Both the position numbers and the translations under genes were made by a program. The notes beneath the pieces are model-generated. The model was not told the origin of the DNA. It worked only from the letters and a program-made list of their open reading frames with translations, and did no database searches. From contig NZ_JACHNZ010000006.1 in assembly GCF_014199685.1 (NCBI RefSeq), forward strand, positions 37,556-101,555: a DNA stretch of 64,000 bases. Direction: 5' to 3'. The DNA is from Sphingosinicella soli (lineage in GTDB: Bacteria; Pseudomonadota; Alphaproteobacteria; Sphingomonadales; Sphingomonadaceae). Positions 26,492 through 35,763 of the stretch are shown here, piece by piece (the first letter of the stretch is position 1; each line of letters opens with the position of its first letter).

Positions 26492-26824
26492 CTAAAGCTC
26501 CAACAATGCCCGGATTTTCGCCTGAACATGCGCCAGCGTCTCGGCTGACACGGCGCCCTTTTTGGTGGCGCGGCGCGCTTTCCAGTCCAGACTTTTGACC
26601 TGATCGGCAAGCACGACACTCGGCGGGTCAACGCTGTCCACGACCTCGAAGGGATAGTCCTTGATCCGCGATGTCATGGGGCAGCAGATCATCATGCCCC
26701 GCACGCCATTGTAGCGCGACGGGGACAACACGAGCGCGGGCCGGTGACCAGCCTGCTCGTGCCCCGCCTGCGGATCGAAATGGAGCCAGACGACATCGCC
26801 CGCCTCCGGCACGTACCGCACCAC
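26492..26824 (-). CDS. mazF: MazF/PemK family endoribonuclease toxin
   Basis: A 110-residue mRNA-cutting toxin. The family start EAGDVVWLHFDPQAGHEQAGHRPALVLSP is visible, with the conserved HRPALVLS strand and the later MTSRIKDYPFEV and SVVLADQVKSLDWKARRA regions. The length is typical. The start codon is GTG, overlapping the antitoxin TAG by one base (TAGTG), the normal coupling of a toxin to its antitoxin. A PaaI thioesterase gene follows with no gap, so the module sits at the head of a metabolic operon. Confidence 0.94.
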   Translation of the reverse strand: MVRYVPEAGDVVWLHFDPQAGHEQAGHRPALVLSPSRYNGVRGMMICCPMTSRIKDYPFEVVDSVDPPSVVLADQVKSLDWKARRATKKGAVSAETLAHVQAKIRALLEL

Positions 26825-27066
26825 TACCAGATCTCCTTGCCGACCGGCTCCCCGAAGTCCACGTCTTCCGGAAACGTCTCCGGCTTCATGTTTTCAAGAA
26901 GCGAATCAAGGTCGTAGGCGGGCGCGCGGAGGGGCTCGATAATGATGCACCCGTCCTGTTCACGGACGTCCACAGGCTGATCGATACGCAGGTTCACGGC
27001 TGTCATGACCGACACCGGAATCCGCACGGAGGCACTGTTGCCCCATTTTTTCACCTGAACGCGCAT
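26824..27066 (-). CDS. mazE: MazE family antitoxin
   Basis: An 80-residue antitoxin with an AbrB/MazE swapped-hairpin DNA-binding domain (MRVQVKKWGNSASVRIPVSV) at the N-terminus. A C-terminal flexible acidic segment (DSLLENMKPETFPEDVDFGEPVG) would wrap the toxin. ATG 27066 is chosen over an upstream in-frame start because the family begins with this MRVQVKKWGNS. A palindrome 45-67 bases upstream is a likely autoregulation site. Confidence 0.94.
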   Translation of the reverse strand: MRVQVKKWGNSASVRIPVSVMTAVNLRIDQPVDVREQDGCIIIEPLRAPAYDLDSLLENMKPETFPEDVDFGEPVGKEIW

Positions 27067-27110
27067 GGCAGCACCCCGATCTTCACATTCCGGTACATAG
27101 GGCATCCATG

Positions 27111-27133
27111 CTGTTTATACAATGTAGATACAG
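27111..27133. promoter_or_regulatory. candidate MazE/MazEF operator
   Basis: A 23-bp imperfect palindrome with outer arms CTGT/ACAG and inner TACA/TGTA around a central A; 9 of 11 base pairs match. It lies between murI and mazE, 45-67 bases before the mazE ATG, where TA modules usually hold their operator. AbrB-fold antitoxins bind this kind of AT-rich palindrome. Confidence 0.6.
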
Positions 27134-27142
27134 GCGTGGCAG

Positions 27143-27934
27143 TCAAAGATAGGCGCTATCCAATCCGCGCGCCGCGAGCGCTGGCGCGAGCGCGGCGGAT
27201 TTTTCGTCTCTAGCCGTGAAAACAGCAAGGCCCGTCGGTTCGCAGCCCGTCCAGTCGGCACCCTGCAGCAGGTGCGCGACGCGGCGCGCGATCCCCTGCC
27301 CGCCGTGAACGAACCGCATCGGGCGGCGCGCAGCGGCGGCAAGCTCCTCCTCCACCAGCGGGAAGTGCGTGCAGGCAAGCACGACAGTGTCCATATCCGC
27401 GCCGTGCGGCTGGTCCGTGAGGCCCGCCATTACGGCCGCATAGTCCTCCGCCGGAACCGTTTCCCCGCGCAGCTTTGCCTCCGCCGTCGCCGCGAGGTCC
27501 GGCGTACCGTGGCGAAGTACGACGCAGTCCGACGCGAACTCGGCGGCGAGATTGTCGACATAGGCCTGCCGCACCGTGGCGGGCGTGCCCAGCACGCCGA
27601 TCACCTTCGTCTGCGTTGCCTCGGCGGCCGGCTTGATCGCGGGCACGGTGCCGACCACCGGCACATCGAGCGCTGCGCGCACATGCGCCAGCGCGATCGT
27701 GGAGGCGGTGTTGCAGGCGATGACGATCAGCCGGGGCCGGTAGCGTTCCGTCAGGCGACCGAGCAGCGCGGGCACGCGCGCGGCGATCTCCGCCTCGCTC
27801 TTGCTGCCGTAGGGGAAACCGGCGTTGTCGGCCACGTAAACGATCGGACTCTGCGGCAGCGCGGCGCGGATGGGGCCGAGCACGGAGAGCCCGCCCATGC
27901 CCGAATCGAACACCAGAACGGGCGCGCAGGTCAT
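27143..27934 (-). CDS. murI: glutamate racemase
   Basis: A 263-residue racemase that supplies D-glutamate for peptidoglycan. The two catalytic cysteine motifs are present: VIACNTASTIAL near residue 73 and VLACTHFPLVE near 182, plus the N-terminal VFDSGMGGLSVL. ATG 27934 is chosen because the family starts at this phosphate-binding segment; the long in-frame upstream extension is low-complexity and lies opposite the MOSC gene. The ATG overlaps the MOSC stop by four bases (ATGA). Confidence 0.96.
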   Translation of the reverse strand: MTCAPVLVFDSGMGGLSVLGPIRAALPQSPIVYVADNAGFPYGSKSEAEIAARVPALLGRLTERYRPRLIVIACNTASTIALAHVRAALDVPVVGTVPAIKPAAEATQTKVIGVLGTPATVRQAYVDNLAAEFASDCVVLRHGTPDLAATAEAKLRGETVPAEDYAAVMAGLTDQPHGADMDTVVLACTHFPLVEEELAAAARRPMRFVHGGQGIARRVAHLLQGADWTGCEPTGLAVFTARDEKSAALAPALAARGLDSAYL

Positions 27935-28578
27935 GCCGCCAGCCTGCGCGCACGCTCCCGCCATTCGGCGGAGAGTGGCGTCAGCCCTGCAACAGCCTTG
28001 AGCCCGGCCGGATCGGTTTTTCGGGCGGTGCCGACGATCAGGCCGAAAACCCGCGCGACCGTCCACGCGGGCAACGGGCGATCCTCCAGCCGCAGCGTGT
28101 CGCCCGCCGCGACCACCCCCGGCTCGATCACGCGGTAGTACCAGCCTGAACGGCCGGTCTTGACGATTTCGGCGACGAGCAGCGGCCGCCCGAGCCGATG
28201 CGCGGGTTTCCAGCACGGCTGGCGCCCCTGCGAGATTTCAACAAGCGCGATGCCGAGCCGGTAGCGGTCGCCGATGCAGGCCGCGTTCTCATCAAGGCCC
28301 GTGGTCGAGATATTCTCGCCGAAGGCGCCCGCCGCGCGGAGCAGCGGCTGGTCCGGCATCAGGCTCGCCCAGAACGCATAATGATCGCGCGGATAATGGT
28401 GGATCGCCATGTCGATGCCGCCGTGGCTTTCGGTATCCGCCTGCGCATCGCCCTCAAGGCCGAGCGGCGTCACCGCCACCGGGCCATCGACGGGTTTTTT
28501 TGCAATGGCACTCATCTCGTCGCCGCGCAGAAGGCGCGGCGTGCCGGTGAGCACGGCTTCGATGGCGAGTCCCGTCAT
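27931..28578 (-). CDS. MOSC domain protein (YiiM-like)
   Basis: A 215-residue protein with a MOSC domain, a beta-strand module that binds molybdenum cofactor or sulfur intermediates. The conserved Cys is in SQGRQPCWKPAHRLG near residue 123, with HGGIDMAIHHYPRDHY near 52. The C-terminal helices match the 3-alpha domain of YiiM, which reduces 6-N-hydroxylaminopurine and other N-hydroxyl compounds; whether this one does is unknown. It overlaps murI by four bases and is co-directional with it. Confidence 0.9.
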   Translation of the reverse strand: MTGLAIEAVLTGTPRLLRGDEMSAIAKKPVDGPVAVTPLGLEGDAQADTESHGGIDMAIHHYPRDHYAFWASLMPDQPLLRAAGAFGENISTTGLDENAACIGDRYRLGIALVEISQGRQPCWKPAHRLGRPLLVAEIVKTGRSGWYYRVIEPGVVAAGDTLRLEDRPLPAWTVARVFGLIVGTARKTDPAGLKAVAGLTPLSAEWRERARRLAA

Positions 28579-28658
28579 GATCCGCGCTTAGCGCCCGCGA
28601 CGCACCCTGGTAAAGCCCGCGCTTCTCAACGCATCCGTTTTCGACCATAGATGCCGCC

Positions 28659-29666
28659 ATGCCGTCCGTTCCAAAGCCTGCCGCTGCTTACCCCGCCACC
28701 CGCCTGAGACGCCCCCGTGCGCATGCATGGTCGCGTGCGCTGTTCGCCGAAGTGGCGCTGTCTCCGGCCGATTTCATCTGGCCGCTGTTCGTTACCGAGG
28801 GCGCGGGCGAGCGCACGCCGGTGCCGACGATGCCGGGCGTCGATCGCCTGTCGGTCGATCTGATCGCGCAGGCCGCGAAGGAAGCCGAAAGCCTCGGCAT
28901 CCCCTGCATCGCGCTGTTCCCGAGCACGCCGCCCGAACGCCGCACCGCCGACGGTCGCGAGGCGCTGAACCCCGACAACCTCACCTGCCGCGCGATCAAG
29001 GCCATCAAAGCTGCCGCGCCCGGCATCGGCGTGCTGACCGATGTGGCGCTCGACCCCTACACGACGCACGGCCACGACGGCCTGCTTTCCGAAGACGGCC
29101 GCATCCTCAACGACGAGACCATCGAGATGCTGCAGGGCCAGGCGCTCGTGCAGGCCCGCGCCGGGGCGGACATCATCGCCCCGTCGGACATGATGGACGG
29201 CCGCGTCGCCGCGATCCGCAAGGTGCTGGAGGCGGGCAACTTCCACGACGTGCAGATCATGAGCTACGCCGCCAAATACGCCTCCGCCTTCTACGGCCCG
29301 TTCCGCGACGCGGTCGGTTCCGGCGGGTATCTGAAGGGCGACAAGAAGACCTACCAGATGGACCCGGCAAACGCCGACGAGGCGCTGCGCGAAGTCGCGC
29401 TCGACATCGCGGAGGGCGCCGACAGCGTGATGGTGAAGCCGGGAATGCCCTATCTCGACGTGATCGCGCGGGTGAAGGACGCCTTCAACATCCCCGTGTT
29501 CGCCTATCAGGTCTCCGGCGAGTACGCGATGCTGGAAACCGCCGCGCGCGCCGGGCTGATCGAGCGCGACCGCATGATCATCGAGGCGCTGACGGCGTTT
29601 CGCCGGGCGGGCTGCTCGGGCGTTCTCACCTATTACGCGCGCGACGCGGCGCGGCTGCTCGGATGA
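28659..29666 (+). CDS. hemB: delta-aminolevulinic acid dehydratase (porphobilinogen synthase)
   Basis: A 335-residue enzyme that condenses two 5-aminolevulinate molecules to porphobilinogen. The two Schiff-base lysines are in SYAAKYASAFYGPF and SVMVKPGMPYLD. The metal loop reads DVALDPYTTHGHDG: the zinc cysteines of the mammalian type are absent, so it belongs to the magnesium-dependent class usual in alphaproteobacteria. The stop codon overlaps the ATG of the next gene (ATGA). Confidence 0.97.
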   Translation: MPSVPKPAAAYPATRLRRPRAHAWSRALFAEVALSPADFIWPLFVTEGAGERTPVPTMPGVDRLSVDLIAQAAKEAESLGIPCIALFPSTPPERRTADGREALNPDNLTCRAIKAIKAAAPGIGVLTDVALDPYTTHGHDGLLSEDGRILNDETIEMLQGQALVQARAGADIIAPSDMMDGRVAAIRKVLEAGNFHDVQIMSYAAKYASAFYGPFRDAVGSGGYLKGDKKTYQMDPANADEALREVALDIAEGADSVMVKPGMPYLDVIARVKDAFNIPVFAYQVSGEYAMLETAARAGLIERDRMIIEALTAFRRAGCSGVLTYYARDAARLLG

Positions 29667-31900
29667 CCGCCGCCGGGGGCGTCAAGACGCGGGGGTTTGC
29701 GGCGCGGCCGCTGTTCATCGCGACGATCTTCCTCGGCTCGTTCCTGCTGTTCCTCATCCAGCCGATGCTCGGCCGCATGGCGCTGCCGACCCTGGGCGGC
29801 GCGCCTGCGGTGTGGAACGTCGCCATGCTGTTCTACCAGGCGATGCTGCTTGCGGGGTACGTGTATGCCCACGCGATCAGCCGTTTTACGCAGCAGCGTC
29901 AGATGCTGGGGCATCTCGCCGTCTTCGCGATCGCCGCGCTGACGCTTCCGATCGGCCTCGCCGACATCGCAGGCCGCGAGACGCTGCCGCCGATGCTGTG
30001 GCTGCTGGTGCTGCTCGGTGCTTCGATCGGCCCGGTGTTCTTCGTCGTCGCCGCGCAGGCGCCGCTGATGCAGTCGTGGTACGCGCGCGTCGACGATCCG
30101 GCGGCGGCGGACCCGTATTTCCTCTACGCGGCGAGCAACGCGGGCAGCCTGCTCGCCCTCCTCGCCTATCCGTTCGCGGTGGAGCCGTATCTGCGGCTGA
30201 AGGAGCAGGCATGGCTGTGGTCTGCCGGGTTCGTGGTCCTCGCGCTGCTCGTCGCGTTCTGTGCCCGGCGCCCGGCGCGCGATCCGGCGCCCGCCGCCGA
30301 AGCCGCCCCGCCCGCGTCATGGCGCGAGCGCGCGATCTGGACAGCGCTTGCCGCTGTCCCCTCCGGCCTGCTGCTCTCGACGACGACGCACCTCACCACC
30401 GACATCGTGGCCGTGCCCATGCTCTGGGTGGTGCCGCTGGCGCTCTATCTCGTAACCTTCATCGTCGCCTTCTCGATGGGCGGGGCGATCTTCGTCAAGC
30501 ATGCGAAGCTGGCGGCGCCCCTCGTGCTGTTGCTGCTGGGCGGCTACACGTTCCTCGCGCAGGGCGCCTTCGCGCTGCTGATGGCGCTCACCAACCTCGT
30601 GCTGCTGTTTGTCGTGGCGCTGGCACTGCACGGCCATCTCGCCGCGCGGCGCCCGCCGCCGTCGCAGCTTACGGACTTTTACCTCTGGATTTCCGCGGGC
30701 GGCGTGCTCGGCGGGCTGTTCGCCGCGATCTTTGCGCCGCTGGTGTTCGATTGGGTGTACGAGCATCCGATCCTGCTCGTCTGCGCGGCGGCGCTGATCC
30801 CCGCGAAGCCTCTTACGAAACGCATCGGCATGCTGTGGAAAGGCCGGCGGGGCCTCGTTCTCGGCATCGCCTTGCCGGTTGCTGCGCTTGTCGCGTCGTG
30901 GTGGGTGCATAGCGAGCTGATCCTGGCCGACCGCGCCGAGACGGCCGCGCCTGCGCTGGCATTCATCGCGCTTGCCGCCGTGCTGTCGATCGGGCGGCGG
31001 CTTACCTTCGCGGCCTGCTTCGCTGCCCTTATGCTCGGCCTCGGCGGTTGGCAGGCGCTCGCGATCAGCCGCATAGAGCTTGCCCGCGAGCGCAGTTTCT
31101 TCGGCATTTACACCGTGAAGGCGGATAACACGCGGCTGATCCGCCAGCTCGAGCACGGCACCACGCTGCACGGCGTGCAGAGCCTGATCCCGGAACTTCA
31201 GACCGAACCGCAATCCTATTATGCGAAGGGCAGCGGCGTCGCGGAGTCCTTCGAAGCGCTGCCGAAAATCGCCGGACGTTTTGCCAAGGTCGGCTATGTC
31301 GGGCTCGGCACCGGCTCCCTCTCGTGCTTCGCCGTTCCCGGACAGGGCTGGACGGCATTCGAGATTGATCCGCTGGTGGTCCGGCTGGCAAAGGACGAGC
31401 GGCTGTTCACCTATGTTTCGCGCTGTACGCCCGACATGCGCATCGTCATGGGCGACGCGCGCCTGTCGCTGGAGCAGGAGCCCGCGCGCACATACGATCT
31501 GCTCGCCATCGATGCCTTCACGTCAGACGCCATCCCCATGCACCTGATGACCACCGAGGCGTTCGAGGTCTATGCGAGGGCGCTGAGGCCGGACGGTGTG
31601 CTGATGGTCCACATCTCGAACCGCCATATCGATCTGCAGCCGGTGATCGCCGCGATCGCGGCCGACATGGGCTGGACCGCCCGCGTGCGCGACCATTCCC
31701 CCTATGATCCCGGCCTTCCCGGCCTCGATTATTCGCGCTCGATCTGGGTGGCGCTCACCCCCACCGAAACACGGATGCAGGATCTGATGTACGGCGGCGG
31801 CGCAGGGCCCGCAGGCTGGGCGATGCTGCGCGAAAAGCCCGGCCTGAAGCCTTGGACCGACGATTTCGCGAGCATCATTCCGGTTTTGAAGCAGCAGTAA
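29663..31900 (+). CDS. fused membrane (MFS-like) and spermidine-synthase-like methyltransferase-fold protein
   Basis: A 745-residue protein. The first ~470 residues are about twelve hydrophobic helices, and the last ~250 form a spermidine-synthase-like domain with the nucleotide-binding motif YVGLGTGSLSCFAVPGQ, the acidic FEIDPLVV, and IVMGDARLSLE and LLAIDAFTSDAIPMHL motifs. Such fused proteins are widespread, and whether they make polyamines is not established. ATG 29663 is used; a long upstream in-frame extension lies over hemB in another frame and is rejected. It overlaps the hemB stop by four bases. Confidence 0.9.
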   Translation: MTAAGGVKTRGFAARPLFIATIFLGSFLLFLIQPMLGRMALPTLGGAPAVWNVAMLFYQAMLLAGYVYAHAISRFTQQRQMLGHLAVFAIAALTLPIGLADIAGRETLPPMLWLLVLLGASIGPVFFVVAAQAPLMQSWYARVDDPAAADPYFLYAASNAGSLLALLAYPFAVEPYLRLKEQAWLWSAGFVVLALLVAFCARRPARDPAPAAEAAPPASWRERAIWTALAAVPSGLLLSTTTHLTTDIVAVPMLWVVPLALYLVTFIVAFSMGGAIFVKHAKLAAPLVLLLLGGYTFLAQGAFALLMALTNLVLLFVVALALHGHLAARRPPPSQLTDFYLWISAGGVLGGLFAAIFAPLVFDWVYEHPILLVCAAALIPAKPLTKRIGMLWKGRRGLVLGIALPVAALVASWWVHSELILADRAETAAPALAFIALAAVLSIGRRLTFAACFAALMLGLGGWQALAISRIELARERSFFGIYTVKADNTRLIRQLEHGTTLHGVQSLIPELQTEPQSYYAKGSGVAESFEALPKIAGRFAKVGYVGLGTGSLSCFAVPGQGWTAFEIDPLVVRLAKDERLFTYVSRCTPDMRIVMGDARLSLEQEPARTYDLLAIDAFTSDAIPMHLMTTEAFEVYARALRPDGVLMVHISNRHIDLQPVIAAIAADMGWTARVRDHSPYDPGLPGLDYSRSIWVALTPTETRMQDLMYGGGAGPAGWAMLREKPGLKPWTDDFASIIPVLKQQ

Positions 31901-31906
31901 GCTCCG

Positions 31907-33541
31907 TCAATCCCGCGTATAAACGCGCTCCCCCGCAAGCCAGGTCTCCAGCACCTTCACCTTCCAGATGTCCCCGGCGGGCATCTTGAAGATATCGCCG
32001 TCGATCAGAATGAAATCCGCCCACTTGCCGGGGGTGAGCGTGCCGACGGCGCTCTCGTGCTGGCCCGCAAACGCCGCGCCGGTGGTGAAGGCCGCAAGCG
32101 CCTGCTGCAAGGTCAGCGCCTCGTTCGCGTACCAGCCCTTGGGCGGCGCGCCGTCGCGGTCCTGCCGCGTGACGGCGGCGTGAAGGCCGTAGAAGGGGTT
32201 TGCCGGTTCAACCGGGAAGTCCGATCCCCCCGCGATGCGCGCGCCGCTGTTCACAAGCGTTTTCCACGCATAGCCGCCCTTGATCCGCTCCGGTCCGACG
32301 CGCTCTTCGGCCATGGCCTTGTCGGACGTGGCGTGTGTCGGCTGGATGGAGGCGATGACGCCCAGCTTGGCAAAGCGGGGGATGTCTTCGGCCGCGATGA
32401 TCTGCGCATGCTCGATGCCCGGCCGTACGAGCGGCTGGCCCATCTTCTGAATGTCCGCGAACGCGTTCAGCGCCTCGCGGTTCGCCTTGTCGCCGATGGC
32501 GTGGATGTTCACCTGAAAGCCGCGCATCGAGGCGGAGGCGATCGTGTTGCGCAGCTTGGCGCCGTCGAGCATCGTCAGCCCGCTGTTCTCGGGATCGTCG
32601 CTGTAAGGTTCGATCATCGCCGCGCCGCGCGAGCCAAGCGCGCCGTCCACCATCAGCTTCACGGCGTTTGCCGCAAGCCGATCCTCATAGAGCCAGCCCG
32701 TCGGACCTTTCGGGGCGATCGCCCGCAGCGCATCCATGCCCGCCGCCATCGCCGAGATGCGCGCGCTGAGCTTGCCGTCTTTCGCGAACTGTTCGTAAAG
32801 CGCCCATGTCGCCGCGTCGATGCCCGCGTCGCGAACGCCGGTCAGCCCCACGGACGCCATGATCCGCAGCGCGGTTTCAAGCGCGGCGGTGTTTTCGGCG
32901 ACGGTCGGCGGCGGCAGTTTCTTTTCAACGAGCGCCATCGCCGTGTCGATCAGCACGCCGGTCGGCTTCCCGTCGGCATCGCGCTCGATGCGCCCGCCTG
33001 CGGGATCGGTGGTCTTTGCGGTGATGCCGCTCGCCTTCAAGGCCGCCGCATTCGCCCAGCCCGCATGGCCATCGACGCGGGACAGCCAGACGGGCCTGTC
33101 CGCGACAGCAAGATCGAGCTCTTCCGCCGTCGGGAACCGGTCGAGCCCCCAGCTCACCTGATTCCAGCCGCCGCCGACGATCCATTCCCTCTCAGGGTTC
33201 GCCGCAGCGTAGGAGGCGATCTTCGCCAGCGCCTGATCGATGCTCGTCGTATCCGAAAGGTCGATCTGCAGCGCCAGAAAGCCGAGGCCCATGACATGGC
33301 CGTGCGCATCGATCAGACCGGGCAGCAGCGTCCTGCCGCCCGCATCGACGACATTTCCATCGGCCGTCTCACCCGGTTTCAGCAAGCGTTCGACACGCCC
33401 GTCGTCGCCCACGATGAGCCCGCCGAACCGCTCCAGACGGCCGATATCATCAAGCGTGTAGCCGTTGGCGTTGATGATGACGGTTCGCGCTTCCGCCACG
33501 CCCGCCGCCAGAAAAACCGCAAGCGCGAGCGCAATCCGCAT
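31907..33541 (-). CDS. exported amidohydrolase family 3 (YtcJ-like)
   Basis: A 544-residue metal-dependent amidohydrolase with a Sec signal peptide (residues 1-19, cleavage after VAEA) and so periplasmic. The metal motif is LLPGLIDAHGHVMGLG, where the usual HxH is present as HGH. Further family regions are WIVGGGWNQVSWG, the NIHAIGDKANREALNAF His site and the AGGSDFPVEP Asp site. The product of the reaction is unknown. It lies four bases after the dehydrogenase-like gene and is convergent with the fused membrane protein. Confidence 0.93.
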   Translation of the reverse strand: MRIALALAVFLAAGVAEARTVIINANGYTLDDIGRLERFGGLIVGDDGRVERLLKPGETADGNVVDAGGRTLLPGLIDAHGHVMGLGFLALQIDLSDTTSIDQALAKIASYAAANPEREWIVGGGWNQVSWGLDRFPTAEELDLAVADRPVWLSRVDGHAGWANAAALKASGITAKTTDPAGGRIERDADGKPTGVLIDTAMALVEKKLPPPTVAENTAALETALRIMASVGLTGVRDAGIDAATWALYEQFAKDGKLSARISAMAAGMDALRAIAPKGPTGWLYEDRLAANAVKLMVDGALGSRGAAMIEPYSDDPENSGLTMLDGAKLRNTIASASMRGFQVNIHAIGDKANREALNAFADIQKMGQPLVRPGIEHAQIIAAEDIPRFAKLGVIASIQPTHATSDKAMAEERVGPERIKGGYAWKTLVNSGARIAGGSDFPVEPANPFYGLHAAVTRQDRDGAPPKGWYANEALTLQQALAAFTTGAAFAGQHESAVGTLTPGKWADFILIDGDIFKMPAGDIWKVKVLETWLAGERVYTRD

Positions 33542-33545
33542 CTAC

Positions 33546-34412
33546 CTATCCCCTGAACCGTCTGAGCAGCGAGGACGTGTCCTGCCGCCCTCCGCCCATG
33601 TTCTGGACGTCGGCGTAGAACTGGTCAACCAGCGCGGTGAGCGGCATCGAAAGCCCGATGCGACGCGCCTCGTCGAGCACCAGCGACAGATCCTTGCGCA
33701 TCCAGTCCACTGCAAAGCCGAAGTCATATTCGCCGCGGATCATTGTCGGCGCGCGGTTTTCCATCTGCCAGCTCTGCGCGGCGCCCTTCGAGATCACGTC
33801 CACCACGGCGCCCGCATCGAGCCCGGCTTCCATCGCGAAGTTCATCGCTTCCGAGAGGCCCTGGAGCACGCCCGCGATGCAGATCTGATTGACCATTTTC
33901 GTAAGCTGCCCCGCCCCTGCCGCGCCCATCAGGCCGATGCGCTGCGCATAGGCCTGCATCACCGGCTCGCCGCGCGCGAAGCTCTCCGCGTCGCCGCCGA
34001 CCATGATCGTCAGGCGGCCGTTCTCCGCGCCCGCCTGCCCGCCCGAAACCGGCGCGTCGAGCACGCCGATGCCGCGCGCAGCACCCGCGTCGGCAAGCTC
34101 GCGCGCGATGGCGGCGGAAACCGTCGTGTGATCGATGTAAAGGCTGCCGGGCGCCATCGCGCCGATTGCGCCGCCCGCGCCCAGCGTCACGGCGCGCAGA
34201 TCATCGTCATTGCCCACACATGTGAAGACGATTTCCGCGCCCTTCACCGCATCGGCAGGCGTGGCGGCCATCGCGCCGCCGTTCGCGGCGACCCACGCCT
34301 CCGCCTTTGCAGCCGTGCGGTTGTAAACGGTAACCTCATGGCCCGCCGTCTTCAGGTGCCGCGCCATCGGCGCGCCCATCACACCCATACCGAGAAATGC
34401 GACCCTGGACAT
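33546..34412 (-). CDS. 3-hydroxyisobutyrate dehydrogenase-like oxidoreductase
   Basis: A 288-residue NAD(P)-dependent beta-hydroxyacid dehydrogenase. Visible motifs are the dinucleotide site VAFLGMGVMGAPMARHL, the substrate loop DAPVSGGQAGAENGRL near 120, and the catalytic Lys in GQLTKMVNQ near 170. The family includes 3-hydroxyisobutyrate and tartronate-semialdehyde reductases, and the sequence does not decide between them. A 3-hydroxyisobutyryl-CoA hydrolase-like gene at 25.0 kb supports a valine role weakly. An AGGAGG site precedes ATG 34412. The amidohydrolase gene follows. Confidence 0.88.
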   Translation of the reverse strand: MSRVAFLGMGVMGAPMARHLKTAGHEVTVYNRTAAKAEAWVAANGGAMAATPADAVKGAEIVFTCVGNDDDLRAVTLGAGGAIGAMAPGSLYIDHTTVSAAIARELADAGAARGIGVLDAPVSGGQAGAENGRLTIMVGGDAESFARGEPVMQAYAQRIGLMGAAGAGQLTKMVNQICIAGVLQGLSEAMNFAMEAGLDAGAVVDVISKGAAQSWQMENRAPTMIRGEYDFGFAVDWMRKDLSLVLDEARRIGLSMPLTALVDQFYADVQNMGGGRQDTSSLLRRFRG

Positions 34413-34519
34413 CGGCTGCCTCCTGAATGATCCGTACGCGCGGCTTGGTAGCCGCTGTTTGCCTCGGCATCCAGATCGGCTATGGCGCCCGAGGAAATTT
34501 CTTAGGTCAGGACAGTCAG

Positions 34520-35758
34520 ATGGGCGATTCTCAGGGTGTTGCGGCTTTGCCGGTGACGTTTGCCGATATCCAGGCAGCGCACGCGGCGATCATGCCGCAC
34601 ATCATCCACACGCCCTGCCTGAAATCGCGCACGCTGTCCGATATCCTCGGCGCAGAGGTATGGCTGAAGTTCGAAAACCTTCAGTTCACCGCCGCCTACA
34701 AGGAACGCGGCGCGCTCAACACGTTGCTGTCGCTCACCCAGGCGCAGCGGACCAAGGGCGTGATCGCCGCGTCGGCGGGCAATCACGCGCAGGGCATCGC
34801 CTACCACGGCACCCGTCTCGGCATCCCCACGACGATCGTGATGCCGCGCTACACGCCCGTGGTGAAGGTGCAGCAGACCGAAAGCCACGGTGCGACGATC
34901 GTGCTTCACGGCGACAATTTCGACGAGGCCTATGCGCGCGCCCGCGAACTTGAGATCGAGCGCGGCCTCACCTTCGTGCATCCCTTCGACAATCCGCTCG
35001 TGATCGCGGGGCAAGGCACCGTTGCGGTCGAAATGCTCAATGACGCGCCGAAGATCGACACGCTGATCGTGCCGATCGGCGGCGGCGGGCTGATTTCGGG
35101 CATGTCGATCGCGGCGCGCGCGATGCGCCCCGATGTGGAGGTCGTGGGGGTGCAGGCGGCGCTCTATCCCTCGATGGCCGCGAAGATGACGGGCGAGGCC
35201 CTTCCCTGCGGCGGCGACAGCATCGCCGAAGGCATCTCGGTCAAGGAACCCGGCACCATCACGCAGGGCATCGTTCGCCAGCTTGTGAAAGACATCCTGC
35301 TCGTCGACGAGTCCAAGCTCGAACAGGCCACCGCGATGCTGCTCAATATCGAGAAGACCGTGGTCGAGGGTGCGGGCGCGGCGGGCCTCGCCGCCCTCCT
35401 CGCCTATCCCGAGCGTTTCAAGGGCCGCGTCGTCGGCCTGCCGCTGACGGGCGGCAATATCGACACGCGGCTGCTCGCGAACGTGCTGCTGCGCGATCTC
35501 GCCCGCGCCGGCCGCCTCGCGCGGCTGCGCATCCGGCTCAACGACCGGCCGGGGCAGCTGTTCGGCGTCGCGCGCATCTTCGACGACATGCAGGTCAACA
35601 TCGTCGAGGTGTATCACCAGCGCGTGTTCACCAACCTGTCGGCCAAGGGCATCTATGCCGACATCGAGTGCGAAACACGCGACCGCGACCATCTCGACCG
35701 ACTGATCGAGACGCTGAAGGAAAACGGGTACGAGGTCTCTTCGGTCGAAATCGCCTGA
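34520..35758 (+). CDS. ilvA: threonine ammonia-lyase
   Basis: A 412-residue PLP enzyme that turns threonine into 2-oxobutanoate, for isoleucine synthesis or threonine catabolism. The PLP Lys is in FTAAYKERGALN near 65 and the PLP phosphate loop is IGGGGLISG near 190. A C-terminal ACT-like domain (about 330-412) suggests feedback control. ATG 34520 is chosen from the family start and an AGGA site; 31 further in-frame codons upstream look non-coding. It heads a four-gene unit with an ATP-grasp, a MotB-like gene and bpt. Confidence 0.94.
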   Translation: MGDSQGVAALPVTFADIQAAHAAIMPHIIHTPCLKSRTLSDILGAEVWLKFENLQFTAAYKERGALNTLLSLTQAQRTKGVIAASAGNHAQGIAYHGTRLGIPTTIVMPRYTPVVKVQQTESHGATIVLHGDNFDEAYARARELEIERGLTFVHPFDNPLVIAGQGTVAVEMLNDAPKIDTLIVPIGGGGLISGMSIAARAMRPDVEVVGVQAALYPSMAAKMTGEALPCGGDSIAEGISVKEPGTITQGIVRQLVKDILLVDESKLEQATAMLLNIEKTVVEGAGAAGLAALLAYPERFKGRVVGLPLTGGNIDTRLLANVLLRDLARAGRLARLRIRLNDRPGQLFGVARIFDDMQVNIVEVYHQRVFTNLSAKGIYADIECETRDRDHLDRLIETLKENGYEVSSVEIA

Positions 35759-35763
35759 AATCC

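Noticed and set aside
28727..29662. A 312-codon in-frame extension before the fused membrane/spermidine-synthase-like gene
   Set aside because: It lies over hemB in another frame and is Arg-rich and low-complexity. The ATG at 29663 overlaps the hemB stop and opens directly into the first membrane helix.
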